A program made the translations under genes and the position numbers. From Henckelia pumila (taxonomy: Eukaryota > Streptophyta > Magnoliopsida > Lamiales > Gesneriaceae), in assembly GCF_033568475.1 (NCBI RefSeq), contig NC_133122.1, forward strand, positions 18,842,206-18,906,205: DNA of 64,000 nucleotides, read 5' to 3'. Shown piece after piece: positions 28,445-37,983 of the stretch (positions are counted from its first letter, which is position 1; every line of letters starts with the position of its first letter). The notes under the pieces are model-generated. The model did not search any database. It was given only the letters and a program-made list of their open reading frames with translations, and was not told the DNA's origin.

Positions 28445-28870
28445 TGACGTCAAGCGATAGGATCTACCAGAAGGCTGAGTTCTATTTCTGTAATGAAATA
28501 CTGTTTTGATATAAAAATAATAATTTTTTGTGAGTGGATTGGATTACGACCCGTCTCAAAAAATTGACTCGTGTTTATGTTTAGATTTCAATTTTTAAAT
28601 TTTTTTATATATATTTAACTTTTTCGTATATGTGTTACTATCTGGATTTTATTAAACATCAAAGTATTATTTTAATGGTTAAGAATTCAAACCTAATCAT
28701 ATATAGTGTATACATACGAATATAAGATTAATGCTTGTAACAACACTATTTTAATTAGATGAATTGGTCAATATATAAATTTGTGTATTAAGAAAAAAGC
28801 TCCAATGGAGAAAAAGAAAATCAAATAATCAATCAATATTATTTAGATCTATTTATAAAAATGTGATCTA

Positions 28871-29040
28871 TTGTGAGACGGTCTCACAAATCTTTATCAG
28901 TTATACGGGTCAAACTCACTTATATTTAAAATAAAGAGTTATATTTTTGACATAAAAAGTAATACAATATCATGGATGACCCAATTAAGAGATTCTTCTC
29001 ATAAAATTTACCCGTGAGATTATTTCACAACAATTTTTAT
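28871..29040. mobile_element. GTGAGAC-type MITE
   Basis: It starts TTGTGAGACGGTCTCACAA and ends with CCGTGAGATTATTTCACAAC, a palindrome-ended element of about 170 bp. A related copy lies at 43940-44110 in the same context, and a diverged version forms part of every array unit (for example 4080-4320). I recognise it as a common plant repeat but cannot name the family. Confidence 0.6.
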
Positions 29041-29047
29041 AATTATT

Positions 29048-30094
29048 GCAAGTCAAGGAAGGCCATTAGGAATGAGTTTATTACCTTTCTTGATGACTAC
29101 TCATGATATGTGTTTCTCTACATGCTTCATAATACATATGAAGTATTTGATATTTTTAAAGCATATAAGGTTAATGTATAGAGTTCATGTATTAAACAAA
29201 TTACGATCGTGAGATGAGATAAGGTAAAATATATTATGGTAGATACAACTAAAAACTCTTATAGACTATTGTGCATATGATAAATCGATTCCAATTTAGG
29301 TTGTCCAAAAGACATCATTAGGTTTATGAAAAGGTTGGAAATCGAGTTTAGGACATATAAATGTTGGGGATAGTCGAGAGTTGAATACACAAGAAAGTAA
29401 GTTAGACCTGATGCCCATTCATGGGTATTTCATTGGATATGCCAAGAAATCTGAAGGATATATATTTTAGTCCATCATAAATCTTGAAGTTTGTGAAATC
29501 AAGAAATTTCTTGAGAATGAATTGATTAGTGGGAGCGATCAAATTTAGAATATTGATCATTATGATGTTCATCCGTCCACACAAGTTATATATTGATTTT
29601 TATTCACAACATCTCTTAAGTTCAAATGTGTGTTGTAGAACCGGTCATATAATTAAATTCCACAAATTGTTGATCAAGATCTTGTGGATTTTAATGCTCA
29701 TCAATATATTGAGCATTGGGTTGACACAACATGATCCAAATTTGTGAACGTGTTGATGCAAATTAAGAAGATCTAATAGAATTAAGAGATCAACAAATTT
29801 CAAGTGATTTATGTATCTGAAATAATTTGACTATTTGTTCTTGAGCTGAAAATGATCCTAATATGTTTTCCACAAACCATGAAAAATAAAAAATCTAATT
29901 TGTGGTACAATGTTATGAACGATGGGATGAGTGAAATAGCAAGTAATGAAGTCTAAAAGTTGGTTCAGTTGTCATTTATTATAAATGAGTTTTCATCAAG
30001 TTAAAGAAATTATCATTAAACAACTTCAAACAACATAATGTTAGACTATTTCCTAAGTCATTCATTCAAGGAAGAGAAGTATTTACATGAAAAT
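29048..30094 (+). pseudogene. Ty1/copia pol remnant, integrase to RT junction
   Basis: Translation shows decayed copia blocks with many stops: the integrase motif around FLDDYS (29079-29115), the GYFIGYAKKSEGY block (29425-29465), a stretch around LWYNVM (29900-29930) and a region just before RT (30050-30090). It continues in the same orientation at 41433, so the copia element was split by later insertions. It is not functional. Confidence 0.75.
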
Positions 30095-30189
30095 TAAAAC
30101 GACTCATACTTACTACTGAATTTTTTGTTATATAATAATACTATATAAATATATATATGCCCATACATATATATATATACAGAATTTTG

Positions 30190-30317
30190 TTATGCTGTCC
30201 AACAACTATGGCCAACTCCGTGTCCACCATGTAAAAGTCAACTCACTTATTGTACTGGTCAGCTCACTTATTGTATATGGTGGGCACAGAGTTGGGCATA
30301 GTTGTTGGGCAGCATAA
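30190..30317. mobile_element. Foldback MITE
   Basis: Two 41-base arms (30190-30230 and 30277-30317) are inverted copies with about four mismatches. The loop holds a short direct repeat (CTCACTTATTGTA, twice). TA dinucleotides at both tips could be the target duplication. It has no coding capacity. Confidence 0.75.
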
Positions 30318-30319
30318 TA

Positions 30320-30509
30320 AAACTCATACATACATATATATATATATATATTATACTTAAAATAAGGGCAAATTATTTTAAAATCCCCAAACCCAAACAT
30401 TTCTTTCTCTTAACTCCCTACACTCCAATTTCTTTGTTTCAACTCCCTAGTGGTCCCCAAATTTGTCTTAATAAAGTGTTTAGCATTTAATCCTTTGTAT
30501 GTGGCATTG
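30320..30509. other. AT-rich left flank of the endogenous virus
   Basis: It holds a TA tract and a ~110-bp segment (30360-30470) that matches, in inverted orientation, the right flank at 38165-38270. No gene is seen. Confidence 0.5.
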
Positions 30510-30823
30510 TTTTATCTATCGAACCAGTTCAGGCTAAGCCGAACTATCGGTTACGCAAGGTTTCCAGCCGATATACTCTGGATTAGGGTCCAACATGCTT
30601 CCGTAAGATGAATTAAATTCAAAAACCTCTTTGACCATAGTGTCGTCGGGTCATACCTTCCGAGTTTTACGAAGTGCTCCTCACACTCCAACCACGCAGT
30701 CGCAACAGATGGTTTCTGCACAAGCTCCTTCAACGACACCCAGCACAGCCTTAATTCGTTTTCTACCTTAAGGCGTATGGTATATGAATTTAATTATAAA
30801 ATATGAGCATGAAAGAACAAGAG

Positions 30824-30887
30824 ACTTTAGAAAAATTATTCAGACATAATATTATTACATAAATCAACTTCTTTGAAGAGGAGAAGA
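30824..30887 (-). promoter_or_regulatory. Leader stem, 5' arm
   Basis: This is the partner of 37984-38049. Its base (TCTTCTCCTC in viral sense) lies 8 bases after the stop of the short ORF at 30896-30931, matching the spacing known for ribosome shunting in plant pararetroviruses. Confidence 0.65.
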
Positions 30888-30895
30888 CAACTTTT

Positions 30896-30931
30896 TTAGC
30901 TACTCATAGTAGCCTTGTTCTTGAAATACAT
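30896..30931 (-). CDS. Leader short ORF (shunt-promoting sORF)
   Basis: An 11-codon ORF starts at the first ATG after the predicted transcription start. It contains a second in-frame ATG four codons before its TAA, which sits 8 bases upstream of the leader stem. In caulimovirids a short ORF in exactly this place lets ribosomes terminate and shunt across the hairpin. The peptide is not expected to matter. Confidence 0.55.
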   Translation of the reverse strand: MYFKNKATMSS

Positions 30932-30973
30932 AAACAAAAACTTATATCAATAGAAAGAGAAATATTACAACAA

Positions 30974-30979
30974 TTTATT
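30974..30979 (-). terminator. Candidate pararetroviral poly(A) signal
   Basis: AATAAA on the minus strand lies about 55 bases after the TATA box. Pararetroviruses place the poly(A) signal just after the RNA start so that transcripts gain a terminal redundancy. The short spacing is a weak point. Confidence 0.4.
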
Positions 30980-31031
30980 TGTAAGAAAACTGAAGGGAAT
31001 GATCGATGTCTTCAGCTTCCTTGAACGCTTG

Positions 31032-31039
31032 TATTTATA
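31032..31039 (-). promoter_or_regulatory. Pararetroviral (35S-like) promoter TATA box
   Basis: TATAAATA on the minus strand lies downstream of the transactivator and upstream of the leader, where the pregenomic RNA promoter should be. Transcription should start about 30 bases on, near 31005. A direct repeat lies 55-180 bases upstream. Confidence 0.6.
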
Positions 31040-31362
31040 GCTGAGCATCCACTCGTTACACCGAGAAACTTCAGGGAATCTTACAGTTGTTTGTCTTGTC
31101 CTTTTATGTCATTATTAATGGCATCTTTAGCTAGTGGATGAGTCACCCGTTATTCACCTTGTCCTGTTATGCCATTATTGATGGCATCGTTTGTTGGTGG
31201 AGGAGTCACATGTCGTCCTTTTTCTTTTGGATTTATGCTCCTCACATGTCTTCTTTATTGTTGTCGGGGCATCTTCTGCTTTTGCAGTGGTCCCCTGAAA
31301 AAACGCATCTTTGGTGGTCCCTGTCCACCTTTACTTGTCTCGGAAAAATCTTTTCGATCCGT
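31040..31362 (-). promoter_or_regulatory. Viral intergenic promoter region with direct repeat
   Basis: It holds two ~58-base direct copies (31095-31152 and 31158-31215, period 63) that are about 85-90 percent alike, upstream of the viral TATA box. They may be duplicated enhancer modules. No gene is seen. Confidence 0.5.
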
Positions 31363-32628
31363 TCAGGGTTTGAATGTTTTTCCGAACTCTGGCTCCTTCT
31401 GATCAAGACATTCTGGGCAGATAACCTCAGACCATCTTCCTATGTGAGCCATGTTACAAAATTTTCGGTGAGTTTCTTTACTCCCCGGCAGCTTGTTGTT
31501 CCACAAAAAGTTTCTCTTCTTTTCGAAGAGTTCTTCCGCGAAAGCTGTAGTTTTTTCTGTCATTGTATTTAACAAGAACGATCCATTCACAGAATTCTGG
31601 TAGAATTTGAACGGAAATTTGACTTTGTCCATCTCGGTGAGACAGACTCAAATACCCCATGCCCTTCTGGTTGAGATTTCATTTTCTCCAAAAGTGGACA
31701 CCAAAGGTATTTCTTCCGCTTTAGGATCCTGGATAAATTTATGGCCCGTCATATCAGGTCTCTTTAGCTTGATGAAATGAAAGGGTTCATGTGATCCTTT
31801 CCCTGTTGGCTCTGGAGCTGCACTGAAGAAATATAGTTCTAGCACATCTCCTCTGGACAAATGATCATTATTTGTCCATGTTTCTTGGACTGCTTCCTGG
31901 ATCCATTTTGGTAACTGTGATATCTCCGGGAAGCTTGGTGACGTTGTATAAACTGAGGCCAAAGCCCCAAATTCATACCAGAGTTTTACATCCTTAGGAT
32001 TGACATTGTTTTTTAGCCAAACCCTTGGATATATTCCTGCAACATCAACCATGCAAGTGTTTGGGTTGATTTCACTCCTTGTCTTTAATTTCTCCCACTT
32101 CTGTTGATAAACCTGGAATGAAGAAATAATAGCTGGATTAGTATCAATCTTAAATTTACCCTTGTCAGTGTTGGGCCTAAAATTTATCTCTTCCTCTTTT
32201 AACCCAGAGGCGGAAGGTTGACTTGATGAATTATTCTCATCAATTGTTGCTTCATCCAATTCATCAAAAGCTGATGATAGATTAGCACTTGTTTCTTGGG
32301 TTTTGGAATCTTCAACCCTTTGTTCTACAACCAGTGGCTGTGTTTTTTCTTCTTGTAAAACCAATGGTTTTAACTTTTCCTGTTTATGAGAAACCAATGG
32401 TTTCTCTATAGCCTTAACAATTGGCCCTTGAATAGCAACCCATAGTTGAGTTTGAGCTTGCATACATCCAGTAATTCGATTAGATACTTTGATCCGATCA
32501 GCTTGTTGTAACCTGCCAGCCATTTCAGCATTAATGACTAACTGGTTGAACTCGGTTTGAAGCAACCCAAGGTGTTTCCTGAGATGCCTCTGCATTTTCA
32601 TGATGGAATCCACGTCACTGTCTTCCAT
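31363..32628 (-). pseudogene. Transactivator/viroplasmin-like ORF, broken
   Basis: The first 326 codons (32628-31651) are open. A TGA at 31648-31650 interrupts the frame, which then stays open to 31363. The N-terminal part is helical and Gln/Glu-rich. The middle resembles the conserved core of the caulimovirid transactivator. Beyond the stop lies a Cys/His cluster (C, H, then CPEC) that looks like the zinc-binding tail of these proteins. In relatives it forms inclusion bodies and allows reinitiation on the polycistronic RNA, which fits the overlapping ORFs here. The assignment rests on position plus the Cys/His tail. Confidence 0.6.
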
Positions 32629-34639
32629 CTCTTGTTAAGAAATCTGCAAGAATATTTTCATGAGATTTAATAATAACAATATCAAAAATATAATTTTGAC
32701 ATAATGCTTGTCATCTTAATAACCTAGCTTTCTCAGGTTTAGATTCGATCTTATTTCTTAAGAAAGCTTTTACCTGGGTGTTATCAACCTTCAGCGTGAA
32801 TTTTTTAGCAAGTAAAAATAATGGCCATTTTTCAAAAGCCCTTTTAACTGCATAAAATTCCTTCTCGTTGATATGTCATCTGATGGCCTCTAATTCTGAA
32901 AAAAGACCGCTACAGTATCTGCATGGTATTTCTCCATCTGGAGTGATCTTGGTAAGGACAGCTACCCACCAATCATTACTGGCATCTGTGAATAATATCA
33001 GATCATCTTCATCTATGGGTATAGCCATTTTTGGGAGATTCTTACATATCTCCTTTAATTGGTTTACCCCTTTAGTATGGTCATCGGTCCATATAAACCT
33101 GGCATCCTTTTTTAACAAAGGATTGAACACCTTTCTGTACATTGCTAGGTTGTTTATGAACATCCCTGCAAAATTAACTACTCCTAGAAAACTCTGGAGT
33201 TGTTTTACATCTTTGAGTTTATCTGGAAAATTCTTTACCTTTTCCACAATATGGGGTTGTAGAATTATTCCAGTTTCATCAATCTCAATACCAAGGAATT
33301 CAATTTTCCTTGTTGTTATGACTGCTTTCTTTTCAGATAAAACCAGTCCTTCTTTTTTACAAATCTTAAAGAAAATCTCTAAGTGTTTAACATGTTCGTC
33401 TATGTTTTTTGATGCTATAAGAATATCATCAATATAAACAAACATAAAGTTGAAATAATCTTTAAAAAGATTATCCATCTTTCTTTGAAATATTTGGGGT
33501 GCATTGGCCAATCCCATAGGCATAACTTTCCAAATATAGTGTCCTTGTGGAGTAGAGAAGGCTGTGAATTTCTTACTGCCTTCTTCCATTCTTATCTGGT
33601 AGAATCCAAACTTACAATCAAATTTTGAGAACACTCTAGCATTTCGTACACAGCTAATTAGATGTTCTCTACTGGGTATGAAGTACCCATCAAACTCCAG
33701 GATTTTATTAATACCTTGGTAATTAATAACTAACCTGGGTTTTCCTCTTTTTATTTCACCATGATTTCTGACCAGAAATCCTGGGCTGCTATATGGTGAA
33801 ACTCCTTCTTTGATTAGACCAAGGTCCAAATGTTCCTTGATAATCATTCTCATATCCCTTTGATCTGTTATATTCATCGGGATAGGCTTATATCTGACGA
33901 ATTCATAATTTTTGCCTTCCTTTAGAGTAAGACTGGCTTTGAGTTGATTTCTATCCCACCATGCCAAAGGGTGCTCGTTGTAACTTTCTTTGAGCCTCTT
34001 TTTGACATCTTCAAGGGATACCTTATTTTCTAACTCTATATTTCTGTGATGTAGAGTTACCTTGAGAAACTCCATATCCTCTGTTTGGAGTTCTTGTTCT
34101 GTTGTTATTTTCAACATGGTTTCTCCAAACCTCCTTGGATCTTTCATTTTTGGGTGAAAAAGTTGTCCTTTATCACCACGCTGGCTGCGAAATATTATGG
34201 GCAATTGTCGATAAAAAGCAACTTTGAGTCTTTGAACGATAATTTTTTGATCACAAATTGTAGTGAACATAAGTCTTCTTGACTCATTGTCTTGTGTGTA
34301 CTTCTTAAACATTTGTAAGAAGTTATTTTCTAACAGGATATCAGCTCCTGTATCATGGAAATAGATTGGTGGTGTCTTTACCTTGTACCAAGGTGTCTGC
34401 CCTGCTCCTCCCATAAGGATCTCTGATTGTTTTATTCCTTTGCAAAGAATTAAAATTCTTCGAGAGAAATCTCGTCCAGCAATTTTTGGCAAATCTTCTT
34501 CACATTCTTCAGGGAAGACTCCTCTTTTTGTTGAACAAATTCCTGCTCCCGAATCGATATAAGCTGCAAATTATTCAGCCTTATATTGTTCATACAACAT
34601 CCCTATCGGAATGTATATGGAGAAAGGACTTGTTGTCAT
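32615..34639 (-). pseudogene. Protease / reverse transcriptase / RNase H ORF, broken
   Basis: The frame runs 675 codons from the ATG at 34639 to the stop at 32615, which overlaps the transactivator start by 14 bases. In-frame stops lie at 34571-34573 (just before the Asp-Ser-Gly protease site), 32876-32878 and 32711-32713 (both inside RNase H). The RT core is intact: its catalytic YIDD is encoded at 33425-33436, and the first RNase H Asp lies in a TDAS motif near 32980. Domain order is protease, RT, RNase H, as in all caulimovirids. There is no integrase, so insertion into the chromosome was accidental. The stops make the pol protein non-functional. Confidence 0.85.
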
Positions 34640-34902
34640 TTTTTAAAGGGATTACTAAATGGCCCTGCCATTTTTAACAGACTGTGTTGTAACTCAGTAA
34701 TCCGATTAAGACTATTCACCTTTAGTCTTCCTAAGGCTTCAGAAGGTAGATTATGGTTACTCCTTTCTACCTCTTCAATGCGTTCTAGTAAATCATGTTC
34801 ATGACTTACTAATTTCAACAGTTGCTTTTTCCTCTGTTTGTAAACAGAGTTTTCGAATCTGATTAAGGGATTGTCCCTTATCCAATTCTCTTGGTTTTCC
34901 AT
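34636..34902 (-). CDS. Small ORF between movement protein and pol (caulimovirid)
   Basis: An intact 88-residue ORF, rich in charged residues, with a probable coiled coil over residues about 20-75. It overlaps the pol start as ATGA (34636-34639), a termination-reinitiation junction. I recognise no domain. It could be a second virion-associated-type protein or a linker ORF. Confidence 0.45.
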   Translation of the reverse strand: MENQENWIRDNPLIRFENSVYKQRKKQLLKLVSHEHDLLERIEEVERSNHNLPSEALGRLKVNSLNRITELQHSLLKMAGPFSNPFKK

Positions 34903-34914
34903 TTCGTAGAATTC

Positions 34915-36144
34915 TTATTGAATCCTCCAAGTCTTTTCTTTTGCCATGAACTCTATTCCCTTTTCAAGGCGTTTCCATGGTTTATGATCCTCCAGAAACT
35001 CTAGGCCAAGAATGAGCTGATCCACTTCTTTTCCTGGAATTCCACATATTTGAACTTCCAATTCTCCAATATTTATCAATCCTTGGTAAGTTCCTTTTTC
35101 ATGTTGTTCCAAATAGTAAATCGAGTTACAAGGGAACTGGTTCCGATGACTTGTAATATCGAATACTATTTTCACTTCTTTCCATCCTTCTGGAGATCTA
35201 AGTTTTCCTATTATAGAAAACTCTTTTTCTTCTGATGGAATTTCTTGAATAGGAGATTTGTCCCATCTCCTACTTGTCATTCGGTTTCCTTGAAAAGATA
35301 ACCTTCGAGGTTCTATTTTAAGGTCTCTGTATAGAACCGGTCTGTCTTGAATTTGAATGTCTGTTTCCTGAATTAAAGGAAACTCGATTCTTTTTGGGTA
35401 TATTGCATGAGCAACTTTCCCAAAGATCTCTGGAATTTCAATGAACTCATTTCTAATAAATAATTCAGAATGATGAGTATTAGAAAGAGCATATGAAATT
35501 TGATATGTAATAAAATATGGTCTATTACCTTCCTTCATCAGTCTCTTTTCCTTGAAGTTTTGATGCAACGTCAAGGCTCGACTAAAGTCCCTGTCAGCTA
35601 AATTGTAGGCTATTCTTGGATAGATAACTCCTACAATTTTTCCTGCACAAAGATTTCCTGAGATAGTACCCAGGACAGCATCTTGAATATTCCCCATTCT
35701 TTTATCGCATACTACGATATCTATGGGTGAATCTATTCCTTCTTTAAAAGTTGCCTTGATCATTATTTGGATTGCTCCAATATGAATCCAAGACATTGTC
35801 CTTGCTACCTCACCTTTCAACTTTTGCAATTCCTCTCTTATTTCTTCAAAAGGAATTAACTGCATCTCTATTTGATTACTTGTTAACTCCATGGGGATTG
35901 TCATTTCCCTTCTGGATACTTTGTAAATCAAATTATGTCTTCTTTGTCTAAGCCCTAGGTTGCCTAAGACTCTTTCTACTTGTCCTGCCGAAAATCCCTG
36001 GTACTTTTGTAACGTTGGATTTTCTCTCATAATCCTTTGGACCATATTATGAGATATCGTGGTTTGGCTAAAGAATCCAGCCAAACTTTCATGTGTTTCA
36101 TGCCGAAACACTTCTTCTTTATTCTGATTCTGATTCTGATCCAT
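34915..36144 (-). CDS. Movement protein, 30K family (caulimovirid)
   Basis: An intact ORF of 409 residues from the ATG at 36144, chosen because it overlaps the capsid end as the neighbours do; the frame is open back to 36213. The middle (bases about 35450-35850) has the caulimovirid movement-protein pattern, including a LADRDF segment, and would form tubules or modify plasmodesmata. The C-terminal third has a fold-like pattern resembling an aspartic protease (an ILG-type motif before a FL segment) but lacks the catalytic Asp-Ser/Thr-Gly, so any such domain would be inactive. It ends 12 bases before the next small ORF. Confidence 0.7.
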   Translation of the reverse strand: MDQNQNQNKEEVFRHETHESLAGFFSQTTISHNMVQRIMRENPTLQKYQGFSAGQVERVLGNLGLRQRRHNLIYKVSRREMTIPMELTSNQIEMQLIPFEEIREELQKLKGEVARTMSWIHIGAIQIMIKATFKEGIDSPIDIVVCDKRMGNIQDAVLGTISGNLCAGKIVGVIYPRIAYNLADRDFSRALTLHQNFKEKRLMKEGNRPYFITYQISYALSNTHHSELFIRNEFIEIPEIFGKVAHAIYPKRIEFPLIQETDIQIQDRPVLYRDLKIEPRRLSFQGNRMTSRRWDKSPIQEIPSEEKEFSIIGKLRSPEGWKEVKIVFDITSHRNQFPCNSIYYLEQHEKGTYQGLINIGELEVQICGIPGKEVDQLILGLEFLEDHKPWKRLEKGIEFMAKEKTWRIQ

Positions 36145-37501
36145 CCTCAAAATCTTCTTGACTAAACAATATCTCTTCTTCGTATATGCTTTCATCTGAG
36201 GGGATATCCTCAAATTGATATACTTGGACTAAATCTTGAAAGAAGACCGCATCATCCATATCTGGTGTTGCTTCAAAGAGTTTAACTCCTTTTTTCTCGT
36301 TTTTTGGACAATTTTTAGATATATGTCCTCTTGCTCCACATGTCCAGCAGTTGCAATCCTTGAAACTTTCACTTGCTCTTGTATGAGTTCTTCTGAAAGT
36401 TCTTCTTGATGGTGTTCTTCTTGTTACTGGGGATGTTCTTGTAGGTCCACTTCTTTTTCCTGACCTATAAGATCTGGCCTTTTGTTTGGACCAAATTGTT
36501 CTTGGTTTCCAAGAACTTCTCATTCTTTTATTGTAGGGATTACTTCTGAATTTCTTCCTTTTAAATCCCTGTGATCTGTTTCCAATGATCGTTGGAAGAT
36601 CATTATCTTTACAACATAAAGGTGTACGTTTATTTATACCCCTTATTTTCTTGTAGTTCTTCTGTAATGCTGCCATATGGCACCATTCTGCCAATTTTCC
36701 TTTCAAAAAGGACGCGCGTCTTGCCAAAGTGTCAAGATGACCTGGAACGTATTCTTTAATCAACATTTCTCTCCAGGGACTTGGCATTTTTGCGAAAAAT
36801 AGCTGAATAGCTACATTTTCCTCGACTCTTGAATTCCATCTGTATTTAATGAATAACATAATGTATTCATCAATTAAACAGATATCATGTAACTCGAGGC
36901 TATACATAGCTTGAGTATATCTTCTCTTTTTCTCTGTATCTTGATTGTTGAAATAGTCTACCCCTATGAATTGTGCTTTAAATAGGGTGGCCATTCTTTC
37001 TCCAATTTCGCTGAGGGATTCTCCTGCTAAGATTGATTCCTTCGTATCTAGCATAGTCATCTCCCAAGAAATCTTGACAGATCCCATTAGACTCATTTCT
37101 AGAAGTTTAATGAATCCTTCTTTATTGAGATCTAATGTCCCTGCTGCAATTCTCATAGCTGACGTCCAATCATCTATAAGATCTTCTCTGTTTTTGAAGT
37201 CCAAAACATCAAGGTTTAACATAACCCCGTAAGGATGTATTGGATCTAAAACAGTTTTTCCGTAAGGAGTTTGATGGAGTGGGATTTTACTCCTTCTTGA
37301 TCTGGTTCCTGCTGGATGTGAATTTTCTCCAACCTGAAACTCACTATGTGGTTCTTCTGTTTTAACCACATATATTGGGGGATTCCCTATGGGTTGTTCA
37401 CCCTCAGGGGAGTTCATTTTTAGATCTACTACTTTGAGATTCGCAAAAGAATCCGCGAGATCTTGTAGATCCTCGAGATTTAATCTCTCTAAAGTAGTCA
37501 T
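36119..37501 (-). CDS. Capsid protein with zinc knuckle (caulimovirid)
   Basis: An intact 460-residue ORF. It has an acidic N-terminus, a central capsid-like helical region, a strongly basic Arg/Lys/Ser stretch (about residues 300-380), a CX2CX4HX4C zinc knuckle (bases 36308-36349, about residues 385-398) and an acidic Ser/Glu/Asp-rich tail. This architecture is diagnostic of the caulimovirid coat protein: the knuckle and basic stretch bind RNA and DNA in the particle, and acidic ends are trimmed in relatives. It overlaps the preceding stop by one base and the movement-protein start by 26 bases. No stop or shift breaks it, unlike the pol ORF. Confidence 0.8.
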   Translation of the reverse strand: MTTLERLNLEDLQDLADSFANLKVVDLKMNSPEGEQPIGNPPIYVVKTEEPHSEFQVGENSHPAGTRSRRSKIPLHQTPYGKTVLDPIHPYGVMLNLDVLDFKNREDLIDDWTSAMRIAAGTLDLNKEGFIKLLEMSLMGSVKISWEMTMLDTKESILAGESLSEIGERMATLFKAQFIGVDYFNNQDTEKKRRYTQAMYSLELHDICLIDEYIMLFIKYRWNSRVEENVAIQLFFAKMPSPWREMLIKEYVPGHLDTLARRASFLKGKLAEWCHMAALQKNYKKIRGINKRTPLCCKDNDLPTIIGNRSQGFKRKKFRSNPYNKRMRSSWKPRTIWSKQKARSYRSGKRSGPTRTSPVTRRTPSRRTFRRTHTRASESFKDCNCWTCGARGHISKNCPKNEKKGVKLFEATPDMDDAVFFQDLVQVYQFEDIPSDESIYEEEILFSQEDFEDGSESESE

Positions 37502-37872
37502 CAGATAGTGTTTTTCTCTGATACTGCTTTTATAAGATTAATCATCCTTTCATCATCAGTTAAAGGTTTTTGAACCATTTTGGTTTTACCTTTCTGATGT
37601 AACAACGGTTCGGTACCAAACGAGAGTGGTAACCTTCCTCCTGTATTTCCTTTTCTAGAACCTGAAGTTTGTTCTAGATTTGTGATTTTAGTTTGAAGAT
37701 CCTTTAGGGTTACAAGAATTTCTTCTTGTTTCTTAAGGATTCCTTCAATCTGCCGAGGTATTTCATACAGCTGATTGCTGTAATATTGTACCGTCTTTTG
37801 AATTTCTCTAAGATCTCCGGAGAGTTTAGAGGAATCTGGGGTAATTTCTAAAAATTGAGAGTTAGAAATCAT
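37501..37872 (-). CDS. Coiled-coil virion-associated-like protein (caulimovirid)
   Basis: An intact 123-residue ORF. Residues about 20-75 have a heptad-like pattern typical of a coiled coil, followed by a Gly/Lys/Arg-rich tail. In caulimovirids a small protein with a coiled coil and a basic tail binds virions and helps aphid or cell-to-cell transfer, so a virion-associated role is likely by position and shape. I see no sequence signature that proves it. Its stop overlaps the capsid start in TGATG, suggesting reinitiation with help from the transactivator. Confidence 0.55.
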   Translation of the reverse strand: MISNSQFLEITPDSSKLSGDLREIQKTVQYYSNQLYEIPRQIEGILKKQEEILVTLKDLQTKITNLEQTSGSRKGNTGGRLPLSFGTEPLLHQKGKTKMVQKPLTDDERMINLIKAVSEKNTI

Positions 37873-37969
37873 TTTTCTGTCTTAAGTAATCTATTGTGAA
37901 CAAATTAACTTGCTTATAGGATTTCATATATATAAAATCCTCTTGATTCAAACCTTCGTTTGAAGTCAT
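37862..37969 (-). CDS. Small caulimovirid ORF at the shunt landing site
   Basis: An intact 35-codon ORF begins at the first ATG after the leader stem and overlaps the start of the next ORF by 11 bases. Its position matches the small first ORF used as the shunt landing ORF in other caulimovirids. It has no recognisable domain. Its product may be dispensable, the ORF serving mainly to hand ribosomes to the next gene. Confidence 0.5.
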   Translation of the reverse strand: MTSNEGLNQEDFIYMKSYKQVNLFTIDYLRQKNDF

Positions 37970-37983
37970 CTTTTATAAAAAAA

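Larger units (their letters stand above)
1..28870 (+). repeat. Tandem array of ~2.3-kb units (13 units)
   Basis: Thirteen head-to-tail units were delimited by eye using the recurring TGTCTCACAAAATTTA phrase. It starts at 1, 1941, 4232, 6507, 8814, 11108, 13379, 15683, 17976, 20279, 22559, 24854 and 27176. Most units are 2271-2322 bp and look roughly 90-97 percent alike. The units at the right end are clearly more diverged, as expected at an array edge. Each unit carries, in order, a diverged MITE-like segment, a TATA box with leader, a GC-rich block, a TA microsatellite, CCGTC palindromes and a Helitron-like terminus. Short ORFs recur at the same places, but their differences are mostly replacements, stops or frameshifts, so I do not call them genes. 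The array probably continues left of the window. Confidence 0.95.
27176..28870 (+). repeat. Array unit 13 (terminal, broken by solo LTR)
   Basis: This is the most diverged and last unit. It is interrupted at 27665-28043 by a solo LTR and ends against a MITE at 28871, without the palindrome and Helitron-like parts. From 28680 onward it shares a right flank with the isolated copy at 43740-43939, so the two have a common origin. Its GC-rich block keeps the longest open version of the putative ancestral frame. Confidence 0.85.

Noticed and set aside
1..28870. CRISPR array or bacterial origin for the repeats
   Set aside because: Units are 2.3 kb without spacers, and the neighbours are spliced plant genes.
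31138..31572. 144-residue plus-strand ORF
   Set aside because: It lies antisense to the viral promoter and the transactivator tail and is a shadow frame.
32868..33437. 189-residue plus-strand ORF
   Set aside because: It is antisense to the RT coding region with no recognisable domain.
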